NCBI RefSeq assembly: GCF_029203285.1
Contig: NZ_CP115669.1
Span: forward strand, 4,588,001-4,652,000
DNA length: 64,000 bases
Origin: Pseudomonas sp. PSE14
Lineage (GTDB): Bacteria; Pseudomonadota; Gammaproteobacteria; Pseudomonadales; Pseudomonadaceae
Direction of reading: 5' to 3'
In this document: positions 30,902-41,469 of the stretch, piece by piece
How positions within the stretch are numbered: the stretch's first letter is position 1
Layout: each line of letters opens with the position of its first letter
Position numbers and translations under genes: made by a program
Notes under the pieces: model-generated
The model's input: the letters and a program-made list of their open reading frames with translations, nothing else
The model's database searches: none
Told to the model about the DNA's origin: nothing

Positions 30902-33900
30902 ATGAAATGTCTTGGTTTGCGCTCGCGGCTGCTCGCCTGGGGACTCCTCGTCATAGCCGGAGGAGCCAGTGCGCAGGACACCGACCTGTTCATGACCAAT
31001 ACGGTAAAAGGTCCGCCCCCGAACGTGCTGATCATCCTGGATAACACCGCCAACTGGTCCGCGTCGGCGGTTGGAGGCAGCAAATTCGATATCGAGCGGC
31101 AGGCCTTGGCCGCTGTAGTGGCGGGGCTGGACGAAAACGCCTTCAATGTTGGCCTCATGCTCTTTTCCGAAAGCGGAGATGGCAACGCTCAGGTCAGCGG
31201 TGGTTATGTGCGCTCAGCGATCCGCCTGATGACGGCTACCAACAAGACTGCCCTGCAGACACTGATCACTGGCCTGGACCAAAATGGCGACAAAGGCAGT
31301 GGTGCTGAATATGCCAAATCCATGGACGAGGCGTACCGCTACTTCCAGGGCCTGGATGCCCGCTCCGGCGTCAAGATCAAGACCGATCCGGCAGCCTTTT
31401 CCGTCAAACCCACATATGCCAAACCCACTACGGGCCCTTGTGCGTCCAACTACATCATCTTCATCAGCAATGGCGCTCCGGACAATGGTGAAAACACCAA
31501 GGCCGGGCAAATGCTCGCAGGCTGGGGCGGCGACACCACCCAGATACCACTGAACCCCAGTGGGCTCCAGGCTAACTATTCCGATGAATTTGCGCGATTC
31601 ATGAATGGCAAGCAGATCAGGACCTATACCGTCGACGTCGGCCCCCTGACCACCGGGAAAGGGCCGGATAACTCCGCGTTGCTCAGCAGCATGGCCCAGA
31701 AGGGCGGTGGCGGTTACAACGCGGTATTCAACGCGGAAGAACTCAAGAACATACTGGACAACACATTCAAGCAGATTCAGGACGTCAACAGCGTATTCGC
31801 CTCCACCGCCCTGCCGGTCAGCGTGAACGTGCGTGGCACCTACCTGAATGAGGTCTACATGGGCATATTCAGGCCCGATGCCAATGCCAATCCCCGCTGG
31901 GTCGGCAACCTGAAGCTGTACCAACTCGCCAAGAACGCAGCCACAGGTGACCTTTACCTCGCCGACTCCAACTCGCGGCCCGCGCAGAGCCCGACCACCG
32001 GCTTCATCGACAGCAAGGCCGTCAGCTTCTGGACCACCGGATCGACCTACTGGAGTTTCAACAAAGACTATACGGCATCGGACAGCCCGGACGGCGACAT
32101 CGTCGAGAAAGGGGGCGCCGCGCAGCAACAGCGCACCGCCTATCTGACCTCGACGCAGCTCGCGACCCGCAAGCTGTACACCTGTACTACTGGCTGTGCC
32201 ACCAACACGCAGTTGAGCAACACCCCCTTCGCAACCACCAATACTGCGATCACCGCTGACAGTCTTGGTATTACCAATGATACCGATGGTTCCAAACGCG
32301 CAGCCCTGATCAGTTGGGTTCGCGGAGCGGACAATACCCCTGCTGCGGAGCGCAATGCGGCCGAGGTCAGGCCGTCGCTGCATGGTGACGTAGTGCATTC
32401 GCGGCCAGCGGTCGTGAACTACAACCGCACAGGCAGCAGTGATACCGACATCGTGGCGTTCTACGGAGCGAACGATGGAGTGTTGCGCGCCGTCAAGGGC
32501 GGCAAGACAGTTACCGGTGGTGGCACCGAACTGTGGGGTTTTCTGGCGCCGGAGTTTTTCGGCCAGTTGAAGCGCCTGCGTGACAATTCTCCGTCCATCA
32601 ATGTGCCTTCCGTGGCCGGTTCGGATCCCAATATCGGCAATAACAAACCCTACGCGGTGGATGGCAACATCAGCATTCTGACCCAGGACGTCAATGGCGA
32701 TGGGCGCCTGGAGGGAGCCGACAAAGTCTACCTGTACGCCACCATGCGCCGGGGTGGCCGCTTCATCTATGCCCTGGATGTTTCAGATCCGGCGAATCCG
32801 AAGTTTCTGTGGAAGCATGGCTGCTTCGTCAACAGTTCGGCGACTCCAGCCACTGTGACCTGCGACAGCGGCTATGAGGAGCTGGGGCAAACCTGGTCGG
32901 AAGCCAAGACGGCCAATGTCAACATTGGCGGCACCGTCACGCCCGTTCTCATCATGGGCGCGGGTTATGACCCGGCGGTGGATGATATCGAGCCCGTCGT
33001 CGGGACGAATACCATGGGCCGCGGCATCCTAGTGATCAACGCCGTGACGGGGAATGTGATCTGGCAGGCCGGGCCGGCACCCACGGGCGCTGGCAAAAAC
33101 GTGACCGTCTCGGACATGACCCACAGCATTCCCGCCGACATCTCAGTCATCGATCGTGATCTTGATGGATTGGCCGATCGCCTCTATGCGGTGGATACCG
33201 GAGCGAATGTCTGGCGCGTCGACATCGGCGACCAGAATGTCAACAACTGGACGGTCAATCACTTTGCTTCCCTTGGCGGCAGCGGGACGAACGCGCGCAA
33301 GTTCCTCTATGGCCCGGACGTGGTGGTCGGCAAGGATAGCAACGGACCTTATGATGCAGTCCTGCTGGGATCCGGCGACCGCGAACATCCTTTCGAGACC
33401 GTGGTGGATAACCAGTTCTTCATGCTCAAGGACCGCAACGTCGGCAACAGCGGTGCCGGAGCGTCCACCATCACGCTGGCACAGCTGTATGACGCCACTG
33501 CAAACCTCATCCAGTCGTCTGACGCTACCGTACAGGCCGATGCACGTGCGAGTTTGCTGGCGGCCAGCGGCTGGTATTTCAACCTGGCCGATAACGAAAA
33601 GGTCGTGGGCAACGCGGCAACGGACGGCGGCAGCGTATTCTTCGCGACCAACCAGCCGAAACCCGTATCCGATCCAAACAGTTGCGCGAACAACCTGGGG
33701 ACTGCCCGCTTCTATGTCGTGAACTACGAAAATGGCGCTCCGGTGACCAACCTCGATGGCTTGACGGGGAACGATCGTTCCGTCGAAGGTGTCGGTGGCG
33801 GCCTGCCGCCCTCACCGACCTCCGTCATCACCGACCTCGGCTCCACAGTCTGCTTCGGTCCTCATTGCATGCAGCCACCCAAGGTCAACCTGGACGCTCG

Positions 33901-33934
33901 GCAGAAGAAATACTGGTCCAAAGCTATCGACTGA
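30902..33934 (+). CDS. pilY1: Type IV pilus tip adhesin/assembly protein PilY1
   Basis: PilY1 is a secreted, pilus-tip protein that controls extension, adhesion and surface sensing. The 1010-residue product has a signal peptide (cleavage probably after Ala24), a von Willebrand A-like N-terminal region and a C-terminal PQQ-like beta-propeller. The conserved calcium site is present as Asp751-x-Asp753-x-Asp755-G-x-x-Asp759. A second EF-hand-like loop starts at Asp596 (DVNGDGRLE). The MIDAS motif DxSxS is degenerate (Asp47-N-T-A-N). It ends in a strong terminator, and no pilY2 follows. Confidence 0.92.
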   Translation: MKCLGLRSRLLAWGLLVIAGGASAQDTDLFMTNTVKGPPPNVLIILDNTANWSASAVGGSKFDIERQALAAVVAGLDENAFNVGLMLFSESGDGNAQVSGGYVRSAIRLMTATNKTALQTLITGLDQNGDKGSGAEYAKSMDEAYRYFQGLDARSGVKIKTDPAAFSVKPTYAKPTTGPCASNYIIFISNGAPDNGENTKAGQMLAGWGGDTTQIPLNPSGLQANYSDEFARFMNGKQIRTYTVDVGPLTTGKGPDNSALLSSMAQKGGGGYNAVFNAEELKNILDNTFKQIQDVNSVFASTALPVSVNVRGTYLNEVYMGIFRPDANANPRWVGNLKLYQLAKNAATGDLYLADSNSRPAQSPTTGFIDSKAVSFWTTGSTYWSFNKDYTASDSPDGDIVEKGGAAQQQRTAYLTSTQLATRKLYTCTTGCATNTQLSNTPFATTNTAITADSLGITNDTDGSKRAALISWVRGADNTPAAERNAAEVRPSLHGDVVHSRPAVVNYNRTGSSDTDIVAFYGANDGVLRAVKGGKTVTGGGTELWGFLAPEFFGQLKRLRDNSPSINVPSVAGSDPNIGNNKPYAVDGNISILTQDVNGDGRLEGADKVYLYATMRRGGRFIYALDVSDPANPKFLWKHGCFVNSSATPATVTCDSGYEELGQTWSEAKTANVNIGGTVTPVLIMGAGYDPAVDDIEPVVGTNTMGRGILVINAVTGNVIWQAGPAPTGAGKNVTVSDMTHSIPADISVIDRDLDGLADRLYAVDTGANVWRVDIGDQNVNNWTVNHFASLGGSGTNARKFLYGPDVVVGKDSNGPYDAVLLGSGDREHPFETVVDNQFFMLKDRNVGNSGAGASTITLAQLYDATANLIQSSDATVQADARASLLAASGWYFNLADNEKVVGNAATDGGSVFFATNQPKPVSDPNSCANNLGTARFYVVNYENGAPVTNLDGLTGNDRSVEGVGGGLPPSPTSVITDLGSTVCFGPHCMQPPKVNLDARQKKYWSKAID

Positions 33935-33944
33935 GTCGGTTCAG

Positions 33945-33975
33945 CCCCCTGGAGCGATAGCTCCAGGGGGTTGTC
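33945..33975 (+). terminator. Terminator of the minor-pilin operon
   Basis: CCCCCTGGAGC and GCTCCAGGGGG form a perfect 11-bp stem with a GATA loop, 11 bp after the pilY1 stop. The T-run is short (TTGT). Confidence 0.75.
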
Positions 33976-34239
33976 GATGCCTACTGATTTCCCCTCCCCC
34001 AACGAGTACGAACCAATCGGCGGCATGGAACAACGTCCGAGACGTGTTTCATGCATGGCTAGCCCTAGCCCCTACTGCTCTTCGCCTGAAGAGACGTGCT
34101 CGGGGCATTCGGATGCTTCACCGCGTAGCCCACCTCAAGCAAGTGCTTCAAGCTATTTCAAGTGCTGATGGCTGCCCCATACAGAAATAGGGCACTTCGG
34201 AATATCCAATGGAGCGTTCTCGCCTTTACCCGGACATCG
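33976..34239. other. 264-bp junction region; possible decayed coding remnant
   Basis: I see no complete gene. One plus-strand frame (ending at 34190) reads WNNVRDVFHAWLALAPTALR and then a basic run, which looks protein-like, but it has no start codon and cannot be assigned. A 65-codon frame at 33971-34168 is rich in Ser and Pro and unconvincing. No copy of the tRNA-Leu 3' end is visible, so no att site can be claimed. Confidence 0.4.
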
Positions 34240-35781
34240 TCAGCTCCGACGCTCACGCATCGCCTGCACAAAAGCATCCAGCGACATCGGCTTACCGAAC
34301 AAGTACCCCTGCAACACATCCACCCCGCGCTCGGCCAGGTAGCGCCGCTGTTCCTCGGTTTCCACCCCTTCGGCGATGATCATCAGGTCCAGCTTGCCGC
34401 ATAGCTCGACGATGCTGTCGAGGATGCATACTGAAAGTGCTTCCACGCCGATCATCGCGACGAAACTCTTGTCGATCTTCAGCGCATCCACCTTGAAACG
34501 GTGCAGGTACGCCAGACTCGAGTTGCCTGTGCCGAAATCGTCGAGGGCCAACAGAATGCCCAGTGCATCCAGACGGTCGAACAACTGATCGGTGGCGTCA
34601 TTGGCAGCGATAAGTTCCCGCTCGGTCAGTTCCAGCACCAGGGTCGGCCGGTTCGGCAGGAAATTCGCCTGCAGGCTCAGGCAATCATCGAGCAACCTCG
34701 TCTCCGTGCAATGTACGGCGCTGATGTTGAAGCCCAGGTGGAAGTCCTCTCCCAGCAGCTCGCCATGGGGAGCCAATCCCTCCCCAACCTGGCGCATCAG
34801 CTCGCGCGTCATTGGCACGATCAGGCCGGAACGTTCGGCCATCGGGATGAACAGGTCCGGTCCAACCATTCCCTCGCGCGGGTGCCGCCAGCGCATCAAC
34901 ACCTCCGCACCGACCCAACGCCCATCGCGCGCATCCACCAATGGCTGCAGGTAGGGGATGAATTCTCCAGCCATCAGCGCCCGCTCGAGTTCCAGGCTCG
35001 GAGTTGCGGAACGCCCCCACAACCAGTAGCAGGCCAGCCCGGAGACAGCCCCCAGCGTCAGTAACAAGACGGCCAGCGGTAGCGCCTCCTGGCGAATATG
35101 GAGCCACGCAGCGCCTGCGGGAAATCCCCCTATCACTGCATACGGGTAGCGCTCGGAAACAAGGCGTATATGGCCGATCGGCAATGGATCGGGCGTCCCG
35201 GCATGCACATGGCCGTCTTCATCCATCCACACCCCACCGACTTGCAACTGCAGGTCGCTGCGTTGATCGACCAGTTGCAGGGTATTGCTCAGATAACGCC
35301 CATCAATGGAGGCCAGCGCGCCGTACTCCCCCTCGACCCGGCGCAGGATCAACACCGCGACATGGGGCGTCACCGGGTTGCCCGCCATCAGGCGCAGACG
35401 CCCATCCACGTAGTCGGAGCCGTACAACGGCGCTTTGAAGTCACCGAACAGGGAAGTGCAATAGATAGCATCGCCCCGCGTAAGGTTGACCGTGCGCACG
35501 AAAGGCACCACCGCCACCTGCTCGCGCAGCACCAAGGTCGAGTCGCTGCAGGGTCTCCCCTTCTGCGAGAGCGCCACCCGGGCAGCCCCCTCGGCATTTC
35601 CGAGCATGATATCGAACAGGTGCAGTGCCTCATTGGACGCCGTGCGCGCCTCGGCGGATAGAGTCTGCAGGGCCTGCCAATAGATAATGGAGCTGCCCAG
35701 CGCCAGGGGGAGAACCGCCATCGACAGGGCAAACACCAATCGCGGCACCAGCCGGCGTCGAGCATAGTTGCGTAAAGGCAT
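34240..35781 (-). CDS. CSS-domain EAL cyclic-di-GMP phosphodiesterase (PdeC-like)
   Basis: This 513-residue membrane protein has a CSS-type periplasmic sensor between two membrane segments (about 13-36 and 233-255), with Cys78 and Cys108 spaced like the redox pair of E. coli PdeC. A cytoplasmic EAL domain follows. The EAL motif is EVL (Glu293), a variant found in active enzymes. NISAVHC, ELTERE, DDFGTGNSS, AEGVE and QGY supply the other catalytic residues. It should hydrolyse c-di-GMP, possibly under control of periplasmic thiol status. In P. aeruginosa, as I recall, its homologue is the direct neighbour of tRNA-Leu. Confidence 0.9.
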   Translation of the reverse strand: MPLRNYARRRLVPRLVFALSMAVLPLALGSSIIYWQALQTLSAEARTASNEALHLFDIMLGNAEGAARVALSQKGRPCSDSTLVLREQVAVVPFVRTVNLTRGDAIYCTSLFGDFKAPLYGSDYVDGRLRLMAGNPVTPHVAVLILRRVEGEYGALASIDGRYLSNTLQLVDQRSDLQLQVGGVWMDEDGHVHAGTPDPLPIGHIRLVSERYPYAVIGGFPAGAAWLHIRQEALPLAVLLLTLGAVSGLACYWLWGRSATPSLELERALMAGEFIPYLQPLVDARDGRWVGAEVLMRWRHPREGMVGPDLFIPMAERSGLIVPMTRELMRQVGEGLAPHGELLGEDFHLGFNISAVHCTETRLLDDCLSLQANFLPNRPTLVLELTERELIAANDATDQLFDRLDALGILLALDDFGTGNSSLAYLHRFKVDALKIDKSFVAMIGVEALSVCILDSIVELCGKLDLMIIAEGVETEEQRRYLAERGVDVLQGYLFGKPMSLDAFVQAMRERRS

Positions 35782-35881
35782 CCTTGTTCCTTGCTATACG
35801 ACCGTTCGTTTCCAGGGAAACGGTATGAGTGCAGCTTAGAACAGGGCCAACCCGATAAAGGCCGAACCAGGCCAGAAACCG

Positions 35882-35887
35882 TATAAT
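35882..35887 (+). promoter_or_regulatory. Consensus -10 box upstream of the RDD gene
   Basis: TATAAT matches the consensus perfectly and lies 60 bp before the RDD start. The -35 region is poor. The expected transcript would have a leader of about 50 bases. Confidence 0.45.
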
Positions 35888-35946
35888 CCCGCCCCATTCA
35901 TCCGGGGCAGTGCCCTGCCGATCCACGATTCTTTCCAGAAGGCGCC

Positions 35947-36459
35947 ATGTCCATACCGCAGCTCCAGCCCGCGGGAAACTTCCCGCCCGCCACGCTCATC
36001 CGCCGCTTCGCCGCCATGTTCTATGACTTCCTGCTCTGCGTAGCGCTGATGATGGTCGTGACCCTGGTCTATCAGCAGGGCGTCCTGCGGCTCATCTATG
36101 GCGGCGAGAAGCTCAAGCAACTGGCCGATCAAGGCGGATTGATCGGCGATCCGTTGCTCTCCAGCCTGCTGTTCATCAGCGTGTTCGCCTTCTTCGCCAA
36201 GTTCTGGACCCACAACGGCCAGACCCTCGGCATGCAGGTCTGGGGCATTCGCGTGCAGAACGCCAACGGCTCGCGCATCAGCCTGCTCCAGGCGCTGCTG
36301 CGCTTCATCATCTCCATCGGCTCCTGGGCCTGCCTGGGGCTGGGCTTCCTGTGGATGCTCTGGGACAAGGACAAGCGCACCTGGCAGGATCGCTACTCGG
36401 AAAGCGTGGTGATCCAGATTCCCAAGGACGTACGCAAGGCGACTCAGGGGCGGCGCTAA
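35947..36459 (+). CDS. RDD-family inner-membrane protein
   Basis: The 170-residue protein has the RDD domain: RRFAAMFYDFLLCVALMMVV at the first helix and a later TLGMQVWGIRV motif with conserved Gly and Arg. Three or four membrane segments are predicted. The function of the family is unclear; some members affect ion or osmotic balance. The gene is divergent from the EAL gene and ends in a strong bidirectional terminator. Confidence 0.88.
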   Translation: MSIPQLQPAGNFPPATLIRRFAAMFYDFLLCVALMMVVTLVYQQGVLRLIYGGEKLKQLADQGGLIGDPLLSSLLFISVFAFFAKFWTHNGQTLGMQVWGIRVQNANGSRISLLQALLRFIISIGSWACLGLGFLWMLWDKDKRTWQDRYSESVVIQIPKDVRKATQGRR

Positions 36460-36475
36460 GCCCCATTCGCCCATG

Positions 36476-36504
36476 AAAAAGCCCGCCGATTGGCGGGCTT
36501 TTTC
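36476..36504. terminator. Bidirectional terminator between the RDD gene and lptG
   Basis: AAAAAGCCCGCC and GGCGGGCTTTTT form a perfect stem with a GATT loop. A- and T-runs on both sides serve both convergent genes. Confidence 0.9.
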
Positions 36505-36532
36505 GTTTGTAGCGTCCTTTGCAGGAGCGAGA

Positions 36533-37600
36533 TCACCCCGCCCTTCGCAGCAACAGCATGCCGAGGAAGGCGCAGATCGCCGCGGGCACCAGCACCGCCA
36601 GCAGCGGCGGGAAGTTGAACACCTGGCTGGATGGACCAAGCAGATCCTGTGCGATACGGAAGCTGAAGCCCACCAGCACGCCGGTGAAGACACGTTGCCC
36701 CAGCGTCACGCTGCGCAGCGGGCCGAAGATGAAGGAAATCGCCATCAGCACCAGCGCCGCGGTGACCGCCGGCTGCAGGATCTTGGTCCAGAACGCCAGC
36801 CAATAGCGGTTGGCGCTCAGCCCCTGCTCCTGCAGGTAATGGATATAGCTCCACAGCCCACTGATCGACAGGGCCTCAGGCTCCGTAACGACGGTGTTCA
36901 GCAGTTGCGGGGTGAGCTGGATGTTCCACACTTCGCTGGGCTTGTTCACCACTTCGCTGCGTTTCTCATCCATGTGCAGAACCGTGGTGGTCACGTTTTC
37001 CAGTACCCACTGGTTATTCTGGAAGGTTGCCTGCTTGGCGAAACTGGCGGTCTGCAGACGGCGCGCATCATCGAAGTTGTAGCGGGTCACACCCAGCAGC
37101 ATCCCGTCCGAGCGCACTACGTTGATCTGGATGAATTCGTGGCCCTGACGGTGCCACAGGCCGTTCCGCGAACTCAGCACCCCGCCGTCGCTCTGGGCCA
37201 TGGCGCGATCATTCTGGGCCTGGGTCTCGGTGTAGGGCACCACGTATTCGCCGAGCAGGATACCGGCGAACATCAGTACCAGCATCGGCTTCATCACCGC
37301 CCAGACGATGCGCTGCAGCGACACGCCAGCGGCACGCATGATGGTCAGCTCGCTGCTGCTGGCCAGGCTGCCGAGGCCCACCAGGCAACCGATCAGCGCA
37401 GCCATCGGCAACATATCGTAGGCGCGGCTGGGTGCGGTGAGGAGCACGAACTTGAGCGCATCGACGAGGGTGTAGGTCTCGGTGATCTGCCCCAACTGGT
37501 CGACGAAGGCGAACAGCTCGGCCAGACCGAGAATCACCCCGAGCACGGCGAGGATGGAGATGAAAACGGTGATGCCGATGTAACGATCCAACTTACGCAT
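36533..37600 (-). CDS. lptG: LPS export permease LptG
   Basis: LptG is one of two membrane subunits of the LptB2FG ABC transporter that extracts lipopolysaccharide for transport to the outer membrane. The 355-residue protein has six predicted membrane segments, three at each end of a periplasmic beta-jellyroll. LDRYIGITVFISILAVLGVI opens it and LGQRVFTGVLVGFSFRIAQD lies in the second membrane half. Its start overlaps the lptF end by eight bases. Confidence 0.95.
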   Translation of the reverse strand: MRKLDRYIGITVFISILAVLGVILGLAELFAFVDQLGQITETYTLVDALKFVLLTAPSRAYDMLPMAALIGCLVGLGSLASSSELTIMRAAGVSLQRIVWAVMKPMLVLMFAGILLGEYVVPYTETQAQNDRAMAQSDGGVLSSRNGLWHRQGHEFIQINVVRSDGMLLGVTRYNFDDARRLQTASFAKQATFQNNQWVLENVTTTVLHMDEKRSEVVNKPSEVWNIQLTPQLLNTVVTEPEALSISGLWSYIHYLQEQGLSANRYWLAFWTKILQPAVTAALVLMAISFIFGPLRSVTLGQRVFTGVLVGFSFRIAQDLLGPSSQVFNFPPLLAVLVPAAICAFLGMLLLRRAG

Positions 37601-38717
37601 GCTTCGGCTCCCGCCCAGAATTCGCCCGTGCGGCGGCCAGCTTGAGCCTCAGCGGCTCCCAATACAGAAGCAGCAACCCGATCGCCAGGAACAGCCCGTG
37701 GATCCACCACAGGCCCAGGGCGAGCGGGATCTTGCCCTTGTCGAGCATGCCCCGACCGGCGATCAGCAGCGCCAGGTAAGCCATGTAGAGCAATACCGCC
37801 GGCAGCAGCTTGAGGAAGCGACCCTGACGCGGATTCACCCGCGAGAGCGGCACCGCCAGTATGGTGACCACGAAGACCAGCAGCGGAATGGAAAGGCGCC
37901 ATTGCAGCTCGGACTTCATGCGTACTTCATCGCTGCCGATCAGCTCGCTGGTGGGAATGGCGTCGCGGTCGTCGATCTCGCTGCTGACTTCCGGCTTGGG
38001 CAGCAAGACGCCATAGGTGTCGTACTTGATCGCCCGGTAATCGGCCTGCCCCGGCAGGCCATCGTAGCGATAGCCGTCCTTGAGGATCAGGTAACGGCTG
38101 CCGTCGGCATGGATCTGCTGTTCGCCGCTGTTCGCCACCAGCACCGAGGCGCTGCCCGCCTTGCCATTGCGCGGCGGATTCTTGTCGGCAATGAACACGC
38201 CGCCCAGTTGCGTGCGTTCATTGGCCAGGGTCTCGGTATAGGTCACCCGCGAGCCGTCGCGCATCGACTGGAAACGTCCCGGCGCCAGGGTGTCGAACTC
38301 GGTCATCGCGTCCTGCTTGTTCAGCAGCAGCTGCATCTGCGCGATGCCCTGCGGTGCCGCCCACAGGCTCAGCCAGGCCACGATCAGCGCCACCAGGAGC
38401 GCCGGCGCCAGGGTATAGGCCGTCAGCCGCTGCTGGCTCATGCCGGTAGCGGTCAGCACCGTCATCTCGCTGTCCAGGTACAGCCGCCCGTAAGCCAGCA
38501 GGATCCCCAGGAACAGCCCTAGCGGCAGGATCAGCTGGAGGAAGCCCGGCAGGCGCGTACCCATGATCATGAACAGCGAGCCCGGATCGAGCATGCCTTG
38601 GGCGGCCTGCGCCAGGTACTTGATGAAACGGCCGCTCATGATGATGACCAGTAGCACGGCGCTCACTGCGCTCATGGTGATCAGCACTTCGCGGGACAGA
38701 TAACGGAAGACAATCAA
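37593..38717 (-). CDS. lptF: LPS export permease LptF
   Basis: LptF is the partner of LptG in the LPS extractor. The protein has the same six-helix plus jellyroll layout, with IMSGRFIKYLAQAAQG after the first helix and MTVLTATGMSQQRL at the coupling helix. I prefer a TTG start at 38717: GGAG lies eight bases upstream and the protein then begins MIVFRYLSREV, as in its homologues. An in-frame GTG at 38726 would add three residues. It is divergent from pepA. Confidence 0.94.
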   Translation of the reverse strand: MIVFRYLSREVLITMSAVSAVLLVIIMSGRFIKYLAQAAQGMLDPGSLFMIMGTRLPGFLQLILPLGLFLGILLAYGRLYLDSEMTVLTATGMSQQRLTAYTLAPALLVALIVAWLSLWAAPQGIAQMQLLLNKQDAMTEFDTLAPGRFQSMRDGSRVTYTETLANERTQLGGVFIADKNPPRNGKAGSASVLVANSGEQQIHADGSRYLILKDGYRYDGLPGQADYRAIKYDTYGVLLPKPEVSSEIDDRDAIPTSELIGSDEVRMKSELQWRLSIPLLVFVVTILAVPLSRVNPRQGRFLKLLPAVLLYMAYLALLIAGRGMLDKGKIPLALGLWWIHGLFLAIGLLLLYWEPLRLKLAAARANSGREPKHA

Positions 38718-38774
38718 ACCGGACACTCCAGGGTTGTCACGCTCGGGCGGCTACGCTCAAACTAGCCGTCGTGA

Positions 38775-40406
<1,632 letters not shown>

Positions 40407-40440
40407 TGGCACAGTGCAACCTGCCAATGGGATCGAACGC

Positions 40441-40869
40441 ATGACCCGGGTGGACTTCTACGTCATCCCCAGCGCCGATCCCGACGCACGCCTGACCATC
40501 GCCTGCCGCCTGGCCGAAAAGGCCTGGCGGCAAGGCATGCGCATCTTCGTGCTGTGTGCCGACGAGGCCCAGCGCGAAGCGCTGGATGCACGCTTGTGGA
40601 ACTTCCGGGGCGAAACCTTCATCCCACACAACGCGGTGGAAGAAGACGCCGACTCGCCGGTGGTGCTCGCCCTGGGTGAGCCGCCGGAGAGCCACCGGGA
40701 CCTGCTGATCAACCTGACCTTGGCCATTCCCCCCTTCGTCGACCATTTCAACCGGGTCGCCGAACTGGTGATCGAAGAACCGGCGATTCGTCAGGCCGCG
40801 CGGGAGAATTTCCGCCGCTACCGCGAGCAGGGCTATCCTTTGCAGGACCATCGCCTGCCGCGCCCTTGA
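40441..40869 (+). CDS. holC: DNA polymerase III subunit chi HolC
   Basis: HolC links the clamp loader to single-stranded DNA-binding protein at the replication fork. The 142-residue protein starts MTRVDFYVIPSADPDARL and contains the FIPHNAVEEDADSPVVL region typical of the family. It starts 34 bp after pepA and is likely co-transcribed, an arrangement common in gammaproteobacteria (pepA-holC-valS). Confidence 0.95.
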   Translation: MTRVDFYVIPSADPDARLTIACRLAEKAWRQGMRIFVLCADEAQREALDARLWNFRGETFIPHNAVEEDADSPVVLALGEPPESHRDLLINLTLAIPPFVDHFNRVAELVIEEPAIRQAARENFRRYREQGYPLQDHRLPRP

Positions 40870-40888
40870 GAACGCATCAGCCAAGACC

Positions 40889-41278
40889 ATGGACAGCCGT
40901 AAGCCCCCGCACGACCCCGATCACCTGCTGGAAGACCTGAAATCGATCCAGGAACTGCTGGACGAGCCAGGTGCCGAACCGCCGCTGCTCACCGAATCCT
41001 TCGAGCCGGACAACATCCCACTGCTGTCCGACGTCATCGCTCCGGCGCCACGTACGCCGGAGCCGCCCGCTGCCGAGCCTGCCGAGCCTGCCGAGCCTGC
41101 CGAGCCGAAAGTCTCGCCCCAGGCCAGCGAACTCAATCGCCTGGACCTGGAGCTGCGCGCCGCCGCCCAGTTGATCCTGCAGGACGTGATCGACGACTTC
41201 GCGCCGCAGATCGAAGCCGAGCTGCAGCGCCGTCTGGAAGCGCGGATGCAGCGACTGCTGGCCCAGCGCAAGAGCTGA
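40889..41278 (+). CDS. Conserved Pseudomonas hypothetical protein between holC and valS
   Basis: The 129-residue protein has no recognised domain. Its N-terminal half is acidic and includes a Pro/Glu/Ala stretch with three perfect AEP tandem units (GCCGAGCCT at the DNA level). The C-terminal half is helical and charged (LDLELRAAAQLILQDVIDDF, EAELQRRLEARMQRLLAQR), suggesting a coiled coil or a docking helix. Its fixed place next to holC hints at a link to the replisome, but that is inference. Confidence 0.8.
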   Translation: MDSRKPPHDPDHLLEDLKSIQELLDEPGAEPPLLTESFEPDNIPLLSDVIAPAPRTPEPPAAEPAEPAEPAEPKVSPQASELNRLDLELRAAAQLILQDVIDDFAPQIEAELQRRLEARMQRLLAQRKS

Positions 41279-41297
41279 CCGCAGCGCCCCCTTTACT

Positions 41298-41375
41298 TGT
41301 AGGAGCGAGCTTGCTCGCGAACGCTCCTCTGCAAGCTCGCAGTGGTAACGGTTCGCGAGCAAGCTCGCTCCTACA
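41298..41375. repeat. REP doublet (REPIN-like inverted pair), copy 3
   Basis: The inverted TGTAGGAGCGAGCTTGCTCG units are complete on both sides, with a variable centre of about 28 bp. It lies between two genes of the same orientation, upstream of valS. Confidence 0.9.
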
Positions 41376-41469
41376 ATTGCCTCCCTTGCCGCGCCGGTGG
41401 CCGGAAAGCCCCGCCTCCCGTTATACTCAGCGGTTTTCCGTCTAGCCTTATCAGGGTCCCGCCGCGCTC

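Noticed and set aside
33971..34168. 65-residue Ser/Pro-rich frame after pilY1
   Set aside because: Its start lies in the pilY1 terminator and its composition looks non-coding.
27364..34239. att-site duplication flanking the pilin block
   Set aside because: I looked for a copy of the tRNA-Leu 3' end (GAGTCTCTCCCGGGGCACCA) near the right edge and did not find one, and no integrase gene is present.
41077..41106. GCCGAGCCT tandem copies as a CRISPR or microsatellite of note
   Set aside because: There are only three 9-bp units inside a coding sequence, giving a short AEP repeat in the protein; no spacers exist.
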